A DNA stretch of 53,749 nt from Crenothrix polyspora (GCA_945877505.1 CAMDWT010000001.1:1-53749); one strand, 5' to 3'; shown: positions 9,368-19,164, counted from the stretch's first letter. Notes: generated by a model from the letters alone, not told the origin. Numbers and translations: made by a program.

Positions 9368-9820
9368 AGGACAGCATCATAAATCATTGTTGGATATCCT
9401 GTGGAAAATGCGTTCCATAATAATCAGAATACTTTGTTTTTTAAGCACTATAATAAAGTTTATGGTCGTTTATAGTGCGTATATGGCGTAAAGTTTACAG
9501 TAAAAAGACAATAAAAATCACTAAAGTGTTTGGGTTTTTAAAAAAATTAACAGGATTATATTTTTAATGATTTTTACCTCATAGCAAAAATGTAGTTTTT
9601 AATAATTCTATTTGAAATTGTCATGAACATAAATTGTACTTATTAAGAATTCAAGGGCTATTTTTTGTCTTTTTTAAATGAATTTTGCATATAAAATACG
9701 TTAAAGGATCAATTGGAATAGAGGGCTTTTCAAACAGCGTAGTGATTTAATTATTGAAGAGTGGGGTGCTACAATGTCAATGCATGTAGTTTATTTAACT
9801 TGATAAAAGGTCACAGAGTT
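9368..9820. other. AT-rich intergenic region between lptM and the pterin dehydratase gene
   Basis: About 450 bases separating divergent genes. A 9-bp inverted repeat, GCACTATAA at 9445-9453 and TTATAGTGC at 9470-9478, is the only clear structure; its 16-base spacer makes it more like an operator or hairpin than a terminator. Several A/T runs (for example 9536-9548) could be bent DNA. No convincing reading frame was found. Confidence 0.5.
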
Positions 9821-10204
9821 ATGGGTTGGAGAGAGCGTAAACAAGAAGAAATATATTCTAATGAAGAAACAGAAGCTCGGCTAAAAGAAGAGTTACCCTA
9901 TTGGTATTTAGAAAAGGGTTGGATTCGACGTAAATACAAAACCAGTGGCTGGAAAGGCACATTAATGGTAGTTAATACGGTAGGGCATTTGGCTGAGTCT
10001 GCGTTTCATCACCCAGACCTTAATGTTTCTTATGCCTTTGTTATTGTAAAATTAATGAATCATGCGGCAAAAGGTATTACTAATAAAGATTTCGAATTAG
10101 CCTGTAAAATTGAGGCTGTCATCATGTGGCAGCCAGGCAAAGAAGGCGGGGCGTTGGAAGGAACACCCGATGATCCGCGATTTAAGTACATTAAATATGA
10201 TTGA
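9821..10204 (+). CDS. phhB: Pterin-4a-carbinolamine dehydratase (PCD/DCoH)
   Basis: Predicted to dehydrate 4a-hydroxytetrahydropterin, normally recycling the cofactor of aromatic amino-acid hydroxylases. The 127-residue protein carries the whole active-site pattern as I recall it for the family: Glu59, His63-His64-Pro65, Tyr71, His81 and Asp90, with the expected spacings. The ATG is chosen because AAAGG lies about 10 bases upstream; an upstream GTG in frame would add 20 residues unlike the family. No phenylalanine hydroxylase is nearby, so the physiological pterin is unknown. It could alternatively act as a structural or assembly factor, as some PCD-like proteins do. Confidence 0.82.
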   Translation: MGWRERKQEEIYSNEETEARLKEELPYWYLEKGWIRRKYKTSGWKGTLMVVNTVGHLAESAFHHPDLNVSYAFVIVKLMNHAAKGITNKDFELACKIEAVIMWQPGKEGGALEGTPDDPRFKYIKYD

Positions 10205-10283
10205 GCGGGCTTCTTTTGCAGCGCTTACGAAAAACATAGTTGTGGTTACATTATTTTTTATAACGATAGATTAGAGGCATATT

Positions 10284-10586
10284 ATGAAAATATTCATTAA
10301 GTTAAGTCTGTTTTTGGTGGTCATTTCTAGCAATCAAGTTTGTTTGGCAATTGAACAAACGGTCAGTAAGCCAGAAATGAAAATGGATGAGTCAAAAATG
10401 ATGGAGCATTTAAAAATGAGGCAGGAACAGATGCTCAAGATGGATGAACTGTCTGATAGAATTCGTGCAGAAACCGATCCTCAAAAAAAGCAAGCTTTGA
10501 AAGATGAGCATCTACAATTGCTTAAAGCTGAACATATGCAAATGATGACTATGCATCATCCAAAAATGATGAATATGAATAAATAA
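10284..10586 (+). CDS. Met- and His-rich periplasmic protein
   Basis: I do not recognise a named family. The 100-residue precursor has a clear signal peptide (hydrophobic residues 5-20, likely cut after CLA at residue 22). The mature part of about 78 residues holds 14 Met and 5 His, many as MM, MxM or HxM clusters, notably in the C-terminal MQMMTMHHPKMMNMNK, and is otherwise charged and helical. Such composition is known from periplasmic copper-binding proteins, so metal binding is a reasonable inference in a possible methanotroph, but it is unproven. AGAGG precedes the ATG. It follows the pterin dehydratase gene by 79 bases. Confidence 0.65.
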   Translation: MKIFIKLSLFLVVISSNQVCLAIEQTVSKPEMKMDESKMMEHLKMRQEQMLKMDELSDRIRAETDPQKKQALKDEHLQLLKAEHMQMMTMHHPKMMNMNK

Positions 10587-10609
10587 AAATTCGCTCTATT
10601 TATACGGTG

Positions 10610-10673
10610 CCCCCCCCGTTTATTTGCGGTCGCTATAAATGGCTTTATTTTTTAGTTAAAAAAAAGGGGGGGG
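10610..10673. repeat. Paired homopolymer tracts C8 and A8G8 between convergent genes
   Basis: Eight C residues (10610-10617) and, 40 bases further, eight A (10658-10665) followed by eight G (10666-10673). C8 and G8 are complementary and could pair around a 48-base loop. The block ends five bases before the stop codon of the response-regulator gene. It may act as a two-sided transcription barrier or simply be an unstable tract; exact run lengths can also be sequencing-sensitive. Confidence 0.7.
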
Positions 10674-10677
10674 TAAT

Positions 10678-12111
10678 TCAATCTACTGTGTTTAAGTTAT
10701 ATTTTCGGACACGGTAGCGTAACGTTTCTCTGGTTGTTCCAAGCGCTCTGGAGGCGGCGGTGAGATTGTTGTCGGCCCGTTCCAGAGCTGTTTTAATAAT
10801 GAAGCGGTCCATATCATCTAAAGCCATATTGCCATCTAAGGGTAAATAAATACCTTGTTCGTTAGCTTTTGCCTGGGGATAAGGCGCGTTTTCTAATAAG
10901 TTAGCATCGTTATCGTTCAAGTCTACCTGTTTGGGTTGCTCTGATAATTGTAGCCATTGTCCAGGAAATGAAGCACCATCTGAAAATAATACACAACGTT
11001 CAATTACATTACGTAGTTCTCTGACATTGCCTGGCCAAGAATGTTCTTTAAGTTTTCGCCAGACCTCATCTGAAATTTTTTTGACTTGGCGTCCGGCCTT
11101 AGCATTGTATTCTGCAACAAATAACGGTACGAGTTCATCAAGGTCTTCAACGGCTTCACGAAGAGGGGGTAGTATCACTTTAAACACGCTCAAACGATGA
11201 TATAAGTCGGTGCGAAAGCCACCTTCCTTTGTCATTTGCTCTAGATCACGGTTACTAGCGGCGACGATCTGGACATTAACACTAATTTCTTTTTCTCCAC
11301 CTAGTCGCCTGACTTTATGGTCCTCGATAGCTTTGAGTAATTTGGCTTGTAAATCCAGCGGCATTTCACCAATTTCATCCATAAATAATGTGCCGCCATC
11401 GGCTTGCTCTAATAAGCCGCGATGACGTCCTGATGCACCAGTGAAAGCTCCAGGTTCATGGCCAAACAATTCTGACTCTAGGAGTTCACGAGGTAATGCC
11501 GCGCAATTAACTTCAATCATCGGATATTGCGCTCGTGGGCCACCATAATGAAGAATTCTTGCCGTTAGCCCTTTACCGGTGCCACTTTCTCCTCCGATAA
11601 TCAAAGCGCTGAAGGGGACTTGTGTGAGTTTTACCAATAAGTCGCGAATATTTATGGCTTGTTGACTATGACCTAAATAAGCATCGGGTGAATAACGGCG
11701 ATGACCTTGTTTAGTTTGATCTAAAACGCGCCGTTGCATTAATGCGCTGCGAGTCGCGCTGGTTACCACTAAATCGAGACGTTCTAAATCACAAGGTTTT
11801 TCTAAAAAATCATAAGCACCCAAACGGAGTGCTCTTACAGAGTCAGGCACACTACCGTACCCGGTTAAAAATAACCACTCTGCATAACTAACCTGTTTTT
11901 TCATAGATTCCATAAAGTCTAACGCATTACCATCAGGCAAATTCATATCGGAAAGTATTAGCAGAGGTTCGATACGATTTTTGATGAGTAGGCGTTTGGC
12001 TTCAGCTAAAGTCTCGGCCAAAATAACATCCCAGCCATTTGCTCGGTAGTGGCGAGAGAGTTCTGTGCCAAGTAGTTTTTCATCTTCGATGATAAGAAGC
12101 GTTTCCATCAT
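10678..12111 (-). CDS. Sigma-54-dependent response regulator (NtrC/AtoC type)
   Basis: Transcription activator of a two-component system. The 477 residues show a receiver domain with phospho-acceptor Asp55 (LILSDMNLPDG), an AAA+ sigma-54 interaction domain with Walker A GESGTGK and the sigma-54 contact loop GAFTGA, and a C-terminal Fis-type helix-turn-helix (AASRALGTTRETLRYRVRKY). The start is the ATG that overlaps the kinase stop (ATGA); an upstream TTG would add 16 unlikely residues. Its partner is the adjacent kinase. No obvious target operon is adjacent, so the stimulus and regulon are unknown. Confidence 0.92.
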   Translation of the reverse strand: MMETLLIIEDEKLLGTELSRHYRANGWDVILAETLAEAKRLLIKNRIEPLLILSDMNLPDGNALDFMESMKKQVSYAEWLFLTGYGSVPDSVRALRLGAYDFLEKPCDLERLDLVVTSATRSALMQRRVLDQTKQGHRRYSPDAYLGHSQQAINIRDLLVKLTQVPFSALIIGGESGTGKGLTARILHYGGPRAQYPMIEVNCAALPRELLESELFGHEPGAFTGASGRHRGLLEQADGGTLFMDEIGEMPLDLQAKLLKAIEDHKVRRLGGEKEISVNVQIVAASNRDLEQMTKEGGFRTDLYHRLSVFKVILPPLREAVEDLDELVPLFVAEYNAKAGRQVKKISDEVWRKLKEHSWPGNVRELRNVIERCVLFSDGASFPGQWLQLSEQPKQVDLNDNDANLLENAPYPQAKANEQGIYLPLDGNMALDDMDRFIIKTALERADNNLTAASRALGTTRETLRYRVRKYNLNTVD

Positions 12112-13565
12112 GTGTTGATTCCAGGTAGACATTCTTTGGGTAATAGTACCGTAACACAAGCACCATGAGGCTGTAGGTTAGTTAGCTTAATGGTTCCTCC
12201 AACATCTTTGATGAATCGCTGCACCATTGCTAAACCGAGGCCTGTGCCCGATTGGCGACTGGTTCTAAAGGGCCTAATACCATAATTAAGTAGGTCGTCA
12301 GAAAATCCAGGGCCATCATCGAGTATATCGATTCGTAAACCTTGATTGTCAGCACGGGCTTTAATGCGGATTAAGCCTGTATTGTTTTCGAGTGCATCCG
12401 CGGCATTTAGAATCAAGTTTAATAAGGCCTGACGAATACCACTTTCGGGTAAATAGACCGTTAGGATGCCGAGCGTATCACACTCTAGATCAATAGCTTC
12501 GGGAATTTGGTAGCGGGTTAACGTAAGTAAGTCCCGAATGAGTATCGTCATATCAAAAGCACTAGCCATTTCAGGTGAATGACGGCTTTGATCAAGCATG
12601 TCGTTTAGTAAACGTGCCAAACGTTTTAATTCGCTACTAATTAGATCCATTCTTTCGCATTGATTTTCGTCATCAATTTCACGACGTAAATTAGTAAAAG
12701 CCATTTGGATGCCCGCTAGTGGATTGCGAATTTCATGGGCTAATTCTGCGGCAACTTCACCAATAGCAGCCAAACGTTCAGCGCGAGCCAAGCTATATTG
12801 TTGCTCTAAAAGGGCTTGAGTGGCTAATCTGACTTCTCGTTGCAACGATTGTGCATATAAGTGCTTAGCCGCTTCTAAATCGGCTAGATGTATGACCATT
12901 TCGTTGTAACTATTAAAAACTGGAAATAATAAAGGATCCAGGTGATCAATGGTAATAGGGGTATAGTTTTCTTCCGTTAAACGTTCCAATAATTGTCTTA
13001 AATCATTTAGTGGGTGCAATATTCGATAATGTAAAAACAACATCGCGCCTAGTAATATCAAGGTAAAAGTGGCTAAGGCGATATATAGCTCTGTCTGTGT
13101 ATCAAAATTGATATCTTCCAGCAGTTTTTCTCGCCTTAAACCTTCTTCATCAAGGGTTTGGCTCATCACTTCAAGTGCTTGTATTAAATGTGTATTTTTT
13201 TGGCTTTTGTCGAGTTCGTTAACATTAGCCAAAAGATTGCTAACAGATTCTAGGCTCTTTTTGGTGGAGGGTAATAAATACCGGTTGTCAGCGATTAACC
13301 CCTGCATTTCATTCAATGTTTTGGTCAATATTACGGGTTGAGAATGGCTATCAGGAACCGTTTCGGTGACATAACTGATTAAGGATTGTTGCAAGCCGAC
13401 GGACACATTTTGAATGCGATGTGAATAATTGACATAGGATAAAACAGTTTCAAAATGATGAAGATTTCGCCATATCATGCCACCTAAAATAGCGAGCGCC
13501 AGTAACAATAACCCCAAGAATGCCATTGCTCGTATTTTTGCAGGCCGATAGAAAATGGTGGTCAT
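12108..13565 (-). CDS. Membrane sensor histidine kinase
   Basis: Partner of the downstream sigma-54 response regulator. The 485 residues contain a membrane segment (about 13-33), a helical periplasmic sensor of about 125 residues, a second membrane segment (about 160-180), a HAMP-like linker, a dimerisation/phosphoacceptor helix with His277 (ELAHEIRNPLAG) and an ATPase domain with N, G1 and G2 boxes (NAADAL, DDGPGF, GTGLGLAM). The sensor part is all helical with no known ligand-binding signature. Four-base overlap with the regulator implies coupled translation. Confidence 0.92.
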   Translation of the reverse strand: MTTIFYRPAKIRAMAFLGLLLLALAILGGMIWRNLHHFETVLSYVNYSHRIQNVSVGLQQSLISYVTETVPDSHSQPVILTKTLNEMQGLIADNRYLLPSTKKSLESVSNLLANVNELDKSQKNTHLIQALEVMSQTLDEEGLRREKLLEDINFDTQTELYIALATFTLILLGAMLFLHYRILHPLNDLRQLLERLTEENYTPITIDHLDPLLFPVFNSYNEMVIHLADLEAAKHLYAQSLQREVRLATQALLEQQYSLARAERLAAIGEVAAELAHEIRNPLAGIQMAFTNLRREIDDENQCERMDLISSELKRLARLLNDMLDQSRHSPEMASAFDMTILIRDLLTLTRYQIPEAIDLECDTLGILTVYLPESGIRQALLNLILNAADALENNTGLIRIKARADNQGLRIDILDDGPGFSDDLLNYGIRPFRTSRQSGTGLGLAMVQRFIKDVGGTIKLTNLQPHGACVTVLLPKECLPGINT

Positions 13566-13628
13566 GACATCCTTTTACGGGTTATAAGGCTTGAAATAGC
13601 TAATAAATTAGGAGAATGCAAGAAGATA

Positions 13629-14693
13629 TTATTGAATATCTTCTTGATTGGAATGAATAGAGTTTTGTAAATAAACGTGTTTGTACTCTGCAACATTGTG
13701 ATCAAAACTATTATTTGATTGAACTAAGGCCTCGAGCTCGGCATTTAATAGAGCAACAATACCAGCGTGCTGGACAGTACTTAAGGTGCTTATGTTTTTT
13801 AAAGCATCATCGGCTCCTACCCTATCACCTTGTAAGAAAAGACTGATGGAAAGACAATAATAGGCGTAATTTTTTTTCTCTTCTAAGCTATTGAGCGTCA
13901 GGTTTGTATCGGCAATTATTTTAAATTGCCAAGGTTCTTGATTTTCTGGTTTGGACATAACTACTTTATCATTTAGCCATTCGATAGCTTGATTTTGATA
14001 GCTTGATGCTTGGCTTAAATACTCCAGTCGCCAATATATTTTTGAGCTTTCTAGGTCGGATAGGGGGAATTCTTTATTTCGGCCATATTCTTTAATGGCT
14101 TCTTCATAGTGCTGTTGTTTAAAGTAGATAGCCCCCAGATTGTTTCGGTATTTGGCTATAGGAGACAGATCTATGGCTTTTAACGATTCAATTTTAGCCT
14201 TTTCGAAATCTTCTTGTTGTTCATAAAACAGCGCCAAATCGTTGTGAGCTTCAGCTAGCTTTGGGTTTTGGGTGATGGCTTCTTCATAAAATAACAGGGC
14301 TTTATCAGATTGATTATTGATGGAGTAAAATTCAGCCAAAAATAAATTAATATAAGCGTTAGTTGGGTATTGTTGGTAGAGCGCGTCGATAGCTACTTTA
14401 AAGTCTGGTGAAGGTAGGGTTTGTCGAATTTGTGCTATTTTTAGACCCAATACAGCTTGTTGATTTTGTGGGTTTGCTTGTAACTCTTCTTCGAAAATTC
14501 GCTCTGCGTCAGTGTAATGACCAATATTTAAAGCATTTTCAGCTTCAACTATGGATTGTTTTTCGATGGGTTGAGGCTTTTTTGATATGTCATAGAGATA
14601 AAGTACCCAGCCTCCAGTGACTATCGCTGAAATTAAGAAAATAATAAGGCCTAATTTCTTTAGGTTATTCAACAGGTAAAGAAAAAAATTCAT
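13629..14693 (-). CDS. Membrane-anchored TPR protein
   Basis: A 354-residue protein with one N-terminal membrane segment (about residues 12-30) followed by tetratricopeptide repeats. TPR-like signatures such as AHNDLALFYEQQEDFEKAK and YRNNLGAIYFKQQHYEEAIK are visible around residues 145-210. TPR proteins are scaffolds, so function cannot be deduced. It lies 63 bases upstream of the kinase gene on the same strand and may be cotranscribed with it, perhaps as an accessory sensor. The ATG start is preferred over a TTG four codons upstream. Confidence 0.8.
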   Translation of the reverse strand: MNFFLYLLNNLKKLGLIIFLISAIVTGGWVLYLYDISKKPQPIEKQSIVEAENALNIGHYTDAERIFEEELQANPQNQQAVLGLKIAQIRQTLPSPDFKVAIDALYQQYPTNAYINLFLAEFYSINNQSDKALLFYEEAITQNPKLAEAHNDLALFYEQQEDFEKAKIESLKAIDLSPIAKYRNNLGAIYFKQQHYEEAIKEYGRNKEFPLSDLESSKIYWRLEYLSQASSYQNQAIEWLNDKVVMSKPENQEPWQFKIIADTNLTLNSLEEKKNYAYYCLSISLFLQGDRVGADDALKNISTLSTVQHAGIVALLNAELEALVQSNNSFDHNVAEYKHVYLQNSIHSNQEDIQ

Positions 14694-14966
14694 AATCGGA
14701 TCCAAATAATAAACGATAGGGCTATTAACTTATGCATTGGGATCGGTCGTTCCATTTACAGGGTTGATTATAAGCAGTTTATCTTAATTCTTTTGACAGC
14801 GTTTAAGTTAAGAGATCATGATTTAATTTTTCAGTAGTAAGTAGCTATCTTATTGCCATTGGGCGTGACCATCGCTATTAAGATAAATTTTATCTGTTTT
14901 GAAGTCAATTGAGTTTTTTTATAAAGATATTTGTTGACGTTAAAAGGTTAGGTTTGGGTGAGCGCC

Positions 14967-15848
14967 CTATTTATTGGTGAACAGGGCATGATGCTCTATC
15001 TTTGAAGGTAGTCCGGTTCGCGCCCCTGTTTTTGTACAGCATAGTGCACCTGCCGCGCTGGCGTAACGTAATACGTCAAGCCAATTCATGCCTGAAGCAA
15101 TGGCGACTGCAAAAGCACCATGAAAAGCATCACCGGCCCCCGTTGAGTCAATCGAGGTCACTGGAAATGCCTCTAATTTACCGCTTTCGTGGCCACGCTG
15201 CCAAATTAGACCTCTTTCTCCTTGCGTGATAACAACGACTTTTGAGAGTTCAGCTAAACGAGTCAGGGCAGTTATGCTATCACCAGAAAATTGATGGGCA
15301 AATTTTTCAGAGCAAACCAGATAATCGACCCGATCCATTAGGCTTAAGGTGCCTGAATGGAGGGAACCAGCATCAAGGACAGTCGGAATACCTTCTTGCC
15401 GCATACGATTAAGTAAAGGAAGCGAGATATGAGGTTCGTGGCCATCAAATAAAACGACTTTGGCCGTGACCGATGAAAAATCAATGGCATTAGAGGGAAG
15501 TGCTTCGGTTTTTCCCTTGTAATTGATTAATGCTCTGTTGCCATTAGGTTTAACTAATATGGTAGACAGGGGGGTAGGGGAGTTGCCTCGACTGATCAGG
15601 TCAGTGTTAATCCCTAATTCAAGGAGTTCTTGATAATGTTTTTCGCCATAAACATCCGTGCCAAGATAGCCCGAAAAAGCGGATTTAAAGCCCAGTTTTG
15701 CAACGGTTACTGAGGCATTGGCGGCGGGGCCGCCGCCACAACTAATGAAACTTTCAGCAACCATTTTTTCATCTTCGAGGGGATGATGATCGACTGAAAA
15801 GACAAGATCATAAGAAGCATGGCCTACACAAAGTACATCGATAGTCAT
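14967..15848 (-). CDS. PfkB-family sugar kinase
   Basis: ATP-dependent kinase of the ribokinase/PfkB family, 293 residues. Both family signatures are present: GGGPAANASVTVAKLG near residues 38-53 and DSTGAGDAFHGAFAVA near 235-250, which holds the catalytic Asp. The details (GGGPAA, and a C-terminal segment with CTKTGARTGLPS) resemble the YihV subgroup, but no sulfoquinovose genes are present, so the substrate is unknown. It follows metZ with a 37-base gap at the end of the long biosynthetic array, and may simply ride with it. Confidence 0.85.
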   Translation of the reverse strand: MTIDVLCVGHASYDLVFSVDHHPLEDEKMVAESFISCGGGPAANASVTVAKLGFKSAFSGYLGTDVYGEKHYQELLELGINTDLISRGNSPTPLSTILVKPNGNRALINYKGKTEALPSNAIDFSSVTAKVVLFDGHEPHISLPLLNRMRQEGIPTVLDAGSLHSGTLSLMDRVDYLVCSEKFAHQFSGDSITALTRLAELSKVVVITQGERGLIWQRGHESGKLEAFPVTSIDSTGAGDAFHGAFAVAIASGMNWLDVLRYASAAGALCCTKTGARTGLPSKIEHHALFTNK

Positions 15849-15885
15849 TTCGGATCTTAATGAAAGATAGGCAAGGTTTAAGGCG

Positions 15886-17070
15886 TTATACTAAGCCTCT
15901 TAATAGGTCATTTTTAATGTCAGCGATGGCTTCCAATCCTACAGAAACTCGGACCAACCCATCTTTAATTCCGGCCGCCGCTCTGGCTTCTGGCGTTAGC
16001 CTTCCATGGGTTGTGGTCGCTGGATGGGTGATAGTGGATTTAACATCGCCTAAGTTTGCGGTAATAGAGATCATTTCAGTGGCATCGATTAATTTCCAAG
16101 CCTGTTCTTGCCCACCTTTTAACTCAAAACTGACAATGCCACCAAAATGGCTTTGTTGACGTTTTGCCAAGTCGTGCTGTGCGTGAGATGTTAAGCCGGG
16201 ATAGTGTACTTTAGCAATGCTGGGTTGTTGTTCTAGCCATTTGGCGAGTTCAAATGCGTTGTCGCAGTGGGCTTTCATCCGAACGGATAAGGTTTCTAAG
16301 CCGGATAAAAACACCCAAGCATTAAAGGGGCTCATGGTGGCTCCACCCGTTCTTAAATAGGGGTAAATGTATTTTTCAATAATTTCATCACTAGCGATAA
16401 CCGCGCCACCCACACAGCGACCTTGGCCGTCAATGTATTTAGTGGCTGAATGGATAACAATATCGGCACCTAATTCAAAAGGTTTTTGTAATACCGGTGT
16501 GCAAAAACAATTATCAACAATCAGTAAGCTATTATGGGCATGGGCTATGGAGGCCAGTGTAGAAATATCAGCAATTTCTATTAAGGGATTGGAGGGAGTT
16601 TCTAAAAACAAAAAACGGGTATTGGGTTTAATAGCCGCTTCCCAGGCTGCAGTATCAATTAAATCAACAAAATCCGTTTCTACACCAAATTTGGCAAAAT
16701 AGTTTTGAAAGACTAAAACGGTGTTGCCAAATACGCCCCGAGAACAAACCACATGATCCCCCGCTTTAAGCAACCCCATGCCGACCGCCATAATGGCAGC
16801 CATGCCGGAAGCAAACGCCAAACAGCGCTCACCTTTTTCCATTAAGGCTAATCTTTCTTGAAAGGCATTAACGGTTGGATTGGTAAAACGTGAATAGATG
16901 TTGCCGGGCTTTTTTCCAGTAAAACGTAATGAGGCGTCTTCTGCGCTTTTAAAGACATAACTCGAAGTCGTAAAAATTGGAATACTGTGCTCATCTTCAT
17001 GCGTGCGTTTATGGCCAGCTCTTATTGCCTGAGTTTCCAGAGAATAGTCGTTCCAGTTAATGTCTTTCAT
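15886..17070 (-). CDS. metZ: O-succinylhomoserine sulfhydrylase
   Basis: PLP enzyme that makes homocysteine from O-succinylhomoserine and sulfide in methionine synthesis. The 394 residues show the Cys/Met-metabolism fold with the PLP lysine Lys211 (HSATKYIDGQG), the tyrosine/arginine motif YSRFTNPT near residue 59, and the ASGMAA loop near 88. The MetZ-typical opening and position directly after purF, as in pseudomonads, favour MetZ over cystathionine gamma-synthase (MetB). The gap to purF is 79 bases. Confidence 0.92.
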   Translation of the reverse strand: MKDINWNDYSLETQAIRAGHKRTHEDEHSIPIFTTSSYVFKSAEDASLRFTGKKPGNIYSRFTNPTVNAFQERLALMEKGERCLAFASGMAAIMAVGMGLLKAGDHVVCSRGVFGNTVLVFQNYFAKFGVETDFVDLIDTAAWEAAIKPNTRFLFLETPSNPLIEIADISTLASIAHAHNSLLIVDNCFCTPVLQKPFELGADIVIHSATKYIDGQGRCVGGAVIASDEIIEKYIYPYLRTGGATMSPFNAWVFLSGLETLSVRMKAHCDNAFELAKWLEQQPSIAKVHYPGLTSHAQHDLAKRQQSHFGGIVSFELKGGQEQAWKLIDATEMISITANLGDVKSTITHPATTTHGRLTPEARAAAGIKDGLVRVSVGLEAIADIKNDLLRGLV

Positions 17071-17149
17071 AGCGTTATATAATGATCCGTAGGGGCAATC
17101 TTATGAAGTTGCCTATGATTTTATAATAGGGCGGTAGTTAATTTTTCCG

Positions 17150-18649
17150 CTACAACATTTCTATAATGGATTTTTCTGAATTACGTTCTGCCTGAGCATT
17201 GTCGTTTCGTAAGGCTTCAGTTCTATCCAGATACGCATCATCAATATCGCCGGTAATGTATTCTTTACTGAAACATGAGGTATCAAAATGTTTAATGTTA
17301 GGATTACCTTTGCGTACGGCTTCAATTAGATCATCAAGATCTTGGTAAATTAAACGATCTGCACCAATGGCTACACAGACTTCTTCCTCGGTTCGATCAT
17401 GAGCGATCAATTCGTTTGCAGCGGGCATATCAATGCCATAAACATTCGGGTAACGAACCGGTGGCGCTGCTGAGGCAAAGTATACTTTTTTTGCGCCTGC
17501 GTCACGTGCCATTTGAATAATTTGTGCTGAGGTGGTGCCTCTGACGACTGAGTCATCAACCAGTAAAACATTTTTGCCGTTAAATTCAAGATCAATAGCA
17601 TTAAGCTTTTGCCTGACTGATTTTTCGCGCATTTTTTGACCGGGCATAATAAAAGTTCTACCGATATAACGGTTCTTCATAAAGCCTTCGCTAAATTTAA
17701 CACCCAGTTTATTAGCCATTTGTAGGGCTGATGTCCTGCTGGTGTCAGGGATAGGAATAACGACATCAATATCATAATCTGGCCATTCTCTGATGACTTT
17801 GGCGGCCAGTTTGTCGCCCATGCGCAGCCTAGCTTTGTAAACCGAGATATCATCGATAATGGAGTCTGGTCTAGCAAAATAAACATATTCAAAGATACAA
17901 GGGCAATGGTCGACTACGTCTGAACATTGTTTAGTGTGTAATACGCCTGATTCTTCAATAAAAATAGCTTCACCAGGTTCTATGTCTCTTATGAGATCAA
18001 AACCTAATACATTAAGGGCGACACTTTCAGAGGCAATCATAAAGTCAGAGCCTTCTTCCGTTTTTCTTTCGCCGAAGACCACAGGTCTAATGCCATGAGG
18101 ATCTCTAAAACCTAAAATGCCAACCCCAGCAATCATAATAACGGCAGCGTAAGCACCACGACAGCGCCTATGAACTCCAGTAACTGCTTGAAAAATATCA
18201 TCGACAGTTAAGGTTAATTTGCCCAAACTTTGTAGCTCATGAGCAAAAACATTTAATAAAACTTCGGAGTCTGAGTCGGTATTAATGTGTCGTTGATCTT
18301 CGACAAATAAAGCTTTTTTCAACTCCTCTGTATTGGTTAGGTTACCGTTGTGAGCAAGGGTTAGTCCAAAAGGAGAGTTAACATAAAAGGGCTGAGCCTC
18401 AGCAGAACTGGTGCAACCGGCTGTTGGATAGCGAACGTGCGCAATGCCCATATTGCCTTTTAACTTAAGCATCTGTGCATTGTTGAATACATCACGCGTT
18501 AGACCATTGTCTTTGCGTAAATGTAAACGACCTTTCTCACAAGTGACGATGCCGGCAGCATCTTGGCCACGGTGTTGCAAAACTGTAAGTGCATCATAGA
18601 GTTCTTGATTAACAGCTTGATGTGAAACGATAGCAGTAATACCACACAT
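17150..18649 (-). CDS. purF: Amidophosphoribosyltransferase
   Basis: First committed enzyme of purine synthesis, transferring glutamine ammonia to PRPP. The 499 residues begin MCGITAIV, leaving Cys2 as the N-terminal nucleophile after removal of Met. The glutaminase domain shows RYPTAG and the NGNLTN loop; the phosphoribosyltransferase domain has the PRPP motif [14 protein letters not shown] near residue 370. Length matches the gammaproteobacterial enzyme (about 505). It follows cvpA, as in Escherichia coli. Confidence 0.96.
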   Translation of the reverse strand: MCGITAIVSHQAVNQELYDALTVLQHRGQDAAGIVTCEKGRLHLRKDNGLTRDVFNNAQMLKLKGNMGIAHVRYPTAGCTSSAEAQPFYVNSPFGLTLAHNGNLTNTEELKKALFVEDQRHINTDSDSEVLLNVFAHELQSLGKLTLTVDDIFQAVTGVHRRCRGAYAAVIMIAGVGILGFRDPHGIRPVVFGERKTEEGSDFMIASESVALNVLGFDLIRDIEPGEAIFIEESGVLHTKQCSDVVDHCPCIFEYVYFARPDSIIDDISVYKARLRMGDKLAAKVIREWPDYDIDVVIPIPDTSRTSALQMANKLGVKFSEGFMKNRYIGRTFIMPGQKMREKSVRQKLNAIDLEFNGKNVLLVDDSVVRGTTSAQIIQMARDAGAKKVYFASAAPPVRYPNVYGIDMPAANELIAHDRTEEEVCVAIGADRLIYQDLDDLIEAVRKGNPNIKHFDTSCFSKEYITGDIDDAYLDRTEALRNDNAQAERNSEKSIIEML

Positions 18650-18672
18650 AATTTTTATTGAATATAAAGTTG

Positions 18673-19164
18673 TTAACGATAATGAATATATTCTGCCAAC
18701 CCTGATGGGATATTATTTCGTATCCAAAGGGCGCAATTTTGATAAGGTGGGAGTAGGTTTGATTCTGTCCACCATAAATCATTGGGTAAGGATGTTAGTC
18801 CGGCCAACATCACTAGGATTACAACAAAAAACATACCGTGAATAGTACCCAAAATAAGTCCACCTAAATGATCTGTATAGGTTAGTTTCAATGGCTTAAA
18901 GAATAGACTTAAAATGAGTCGAATTATTCTACCTATTAGTAGTGTCATCAAAAAAAGCAAGCTAAAAGAGGCGGCTATTTTAGGAATAGGATGGCTAATA
19001 GATTGATTCAGAAAAACTGAAAATTCACGACTAAAGCGTAAGCTTATCACGCAAGCTAATAGCCAGAAAATTAGGCTAAATAGTTCAACTCTTAGGCCAC
19101 GTAGGAAACCTTTTATCATGTAAATAAAAATGATCCCGATAATAACAAAATCTATCCAGATCAT
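18673..19164 (-). CDS. cvpA: CvpA family inner membrane protein
   Basis: Small membrane protein needed for colicin V secretion in E. coli and linked to envelope stress; its molecular role is unsettled. The 163 residues contain four hydrophobic segments, with the family motif [12 protein letters not shown] after the first. The ATG start giving [10 protein letters not shown] matches the family; a TTG further upstream would add a non-hydrophobic 20-residue leader overlapping dedD. It lies just upstream of purF, the usual order. Confidence 0.9.
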   Translation of the reverse strand: MIWIDFVIIGIIFIYMIKGFLRGLRVELFSLIFWLLACVISLRFSREFSVFLNQSISHPIPKIAASFSLLFLMTLLIGRIIRLILSLFFKPLKLTYTDHLGGLILGTIHGMFFVVILVMLAGLTSLPNDLWWTESNLLPPYQNCALWIRNNIPSGLAEYIHYR

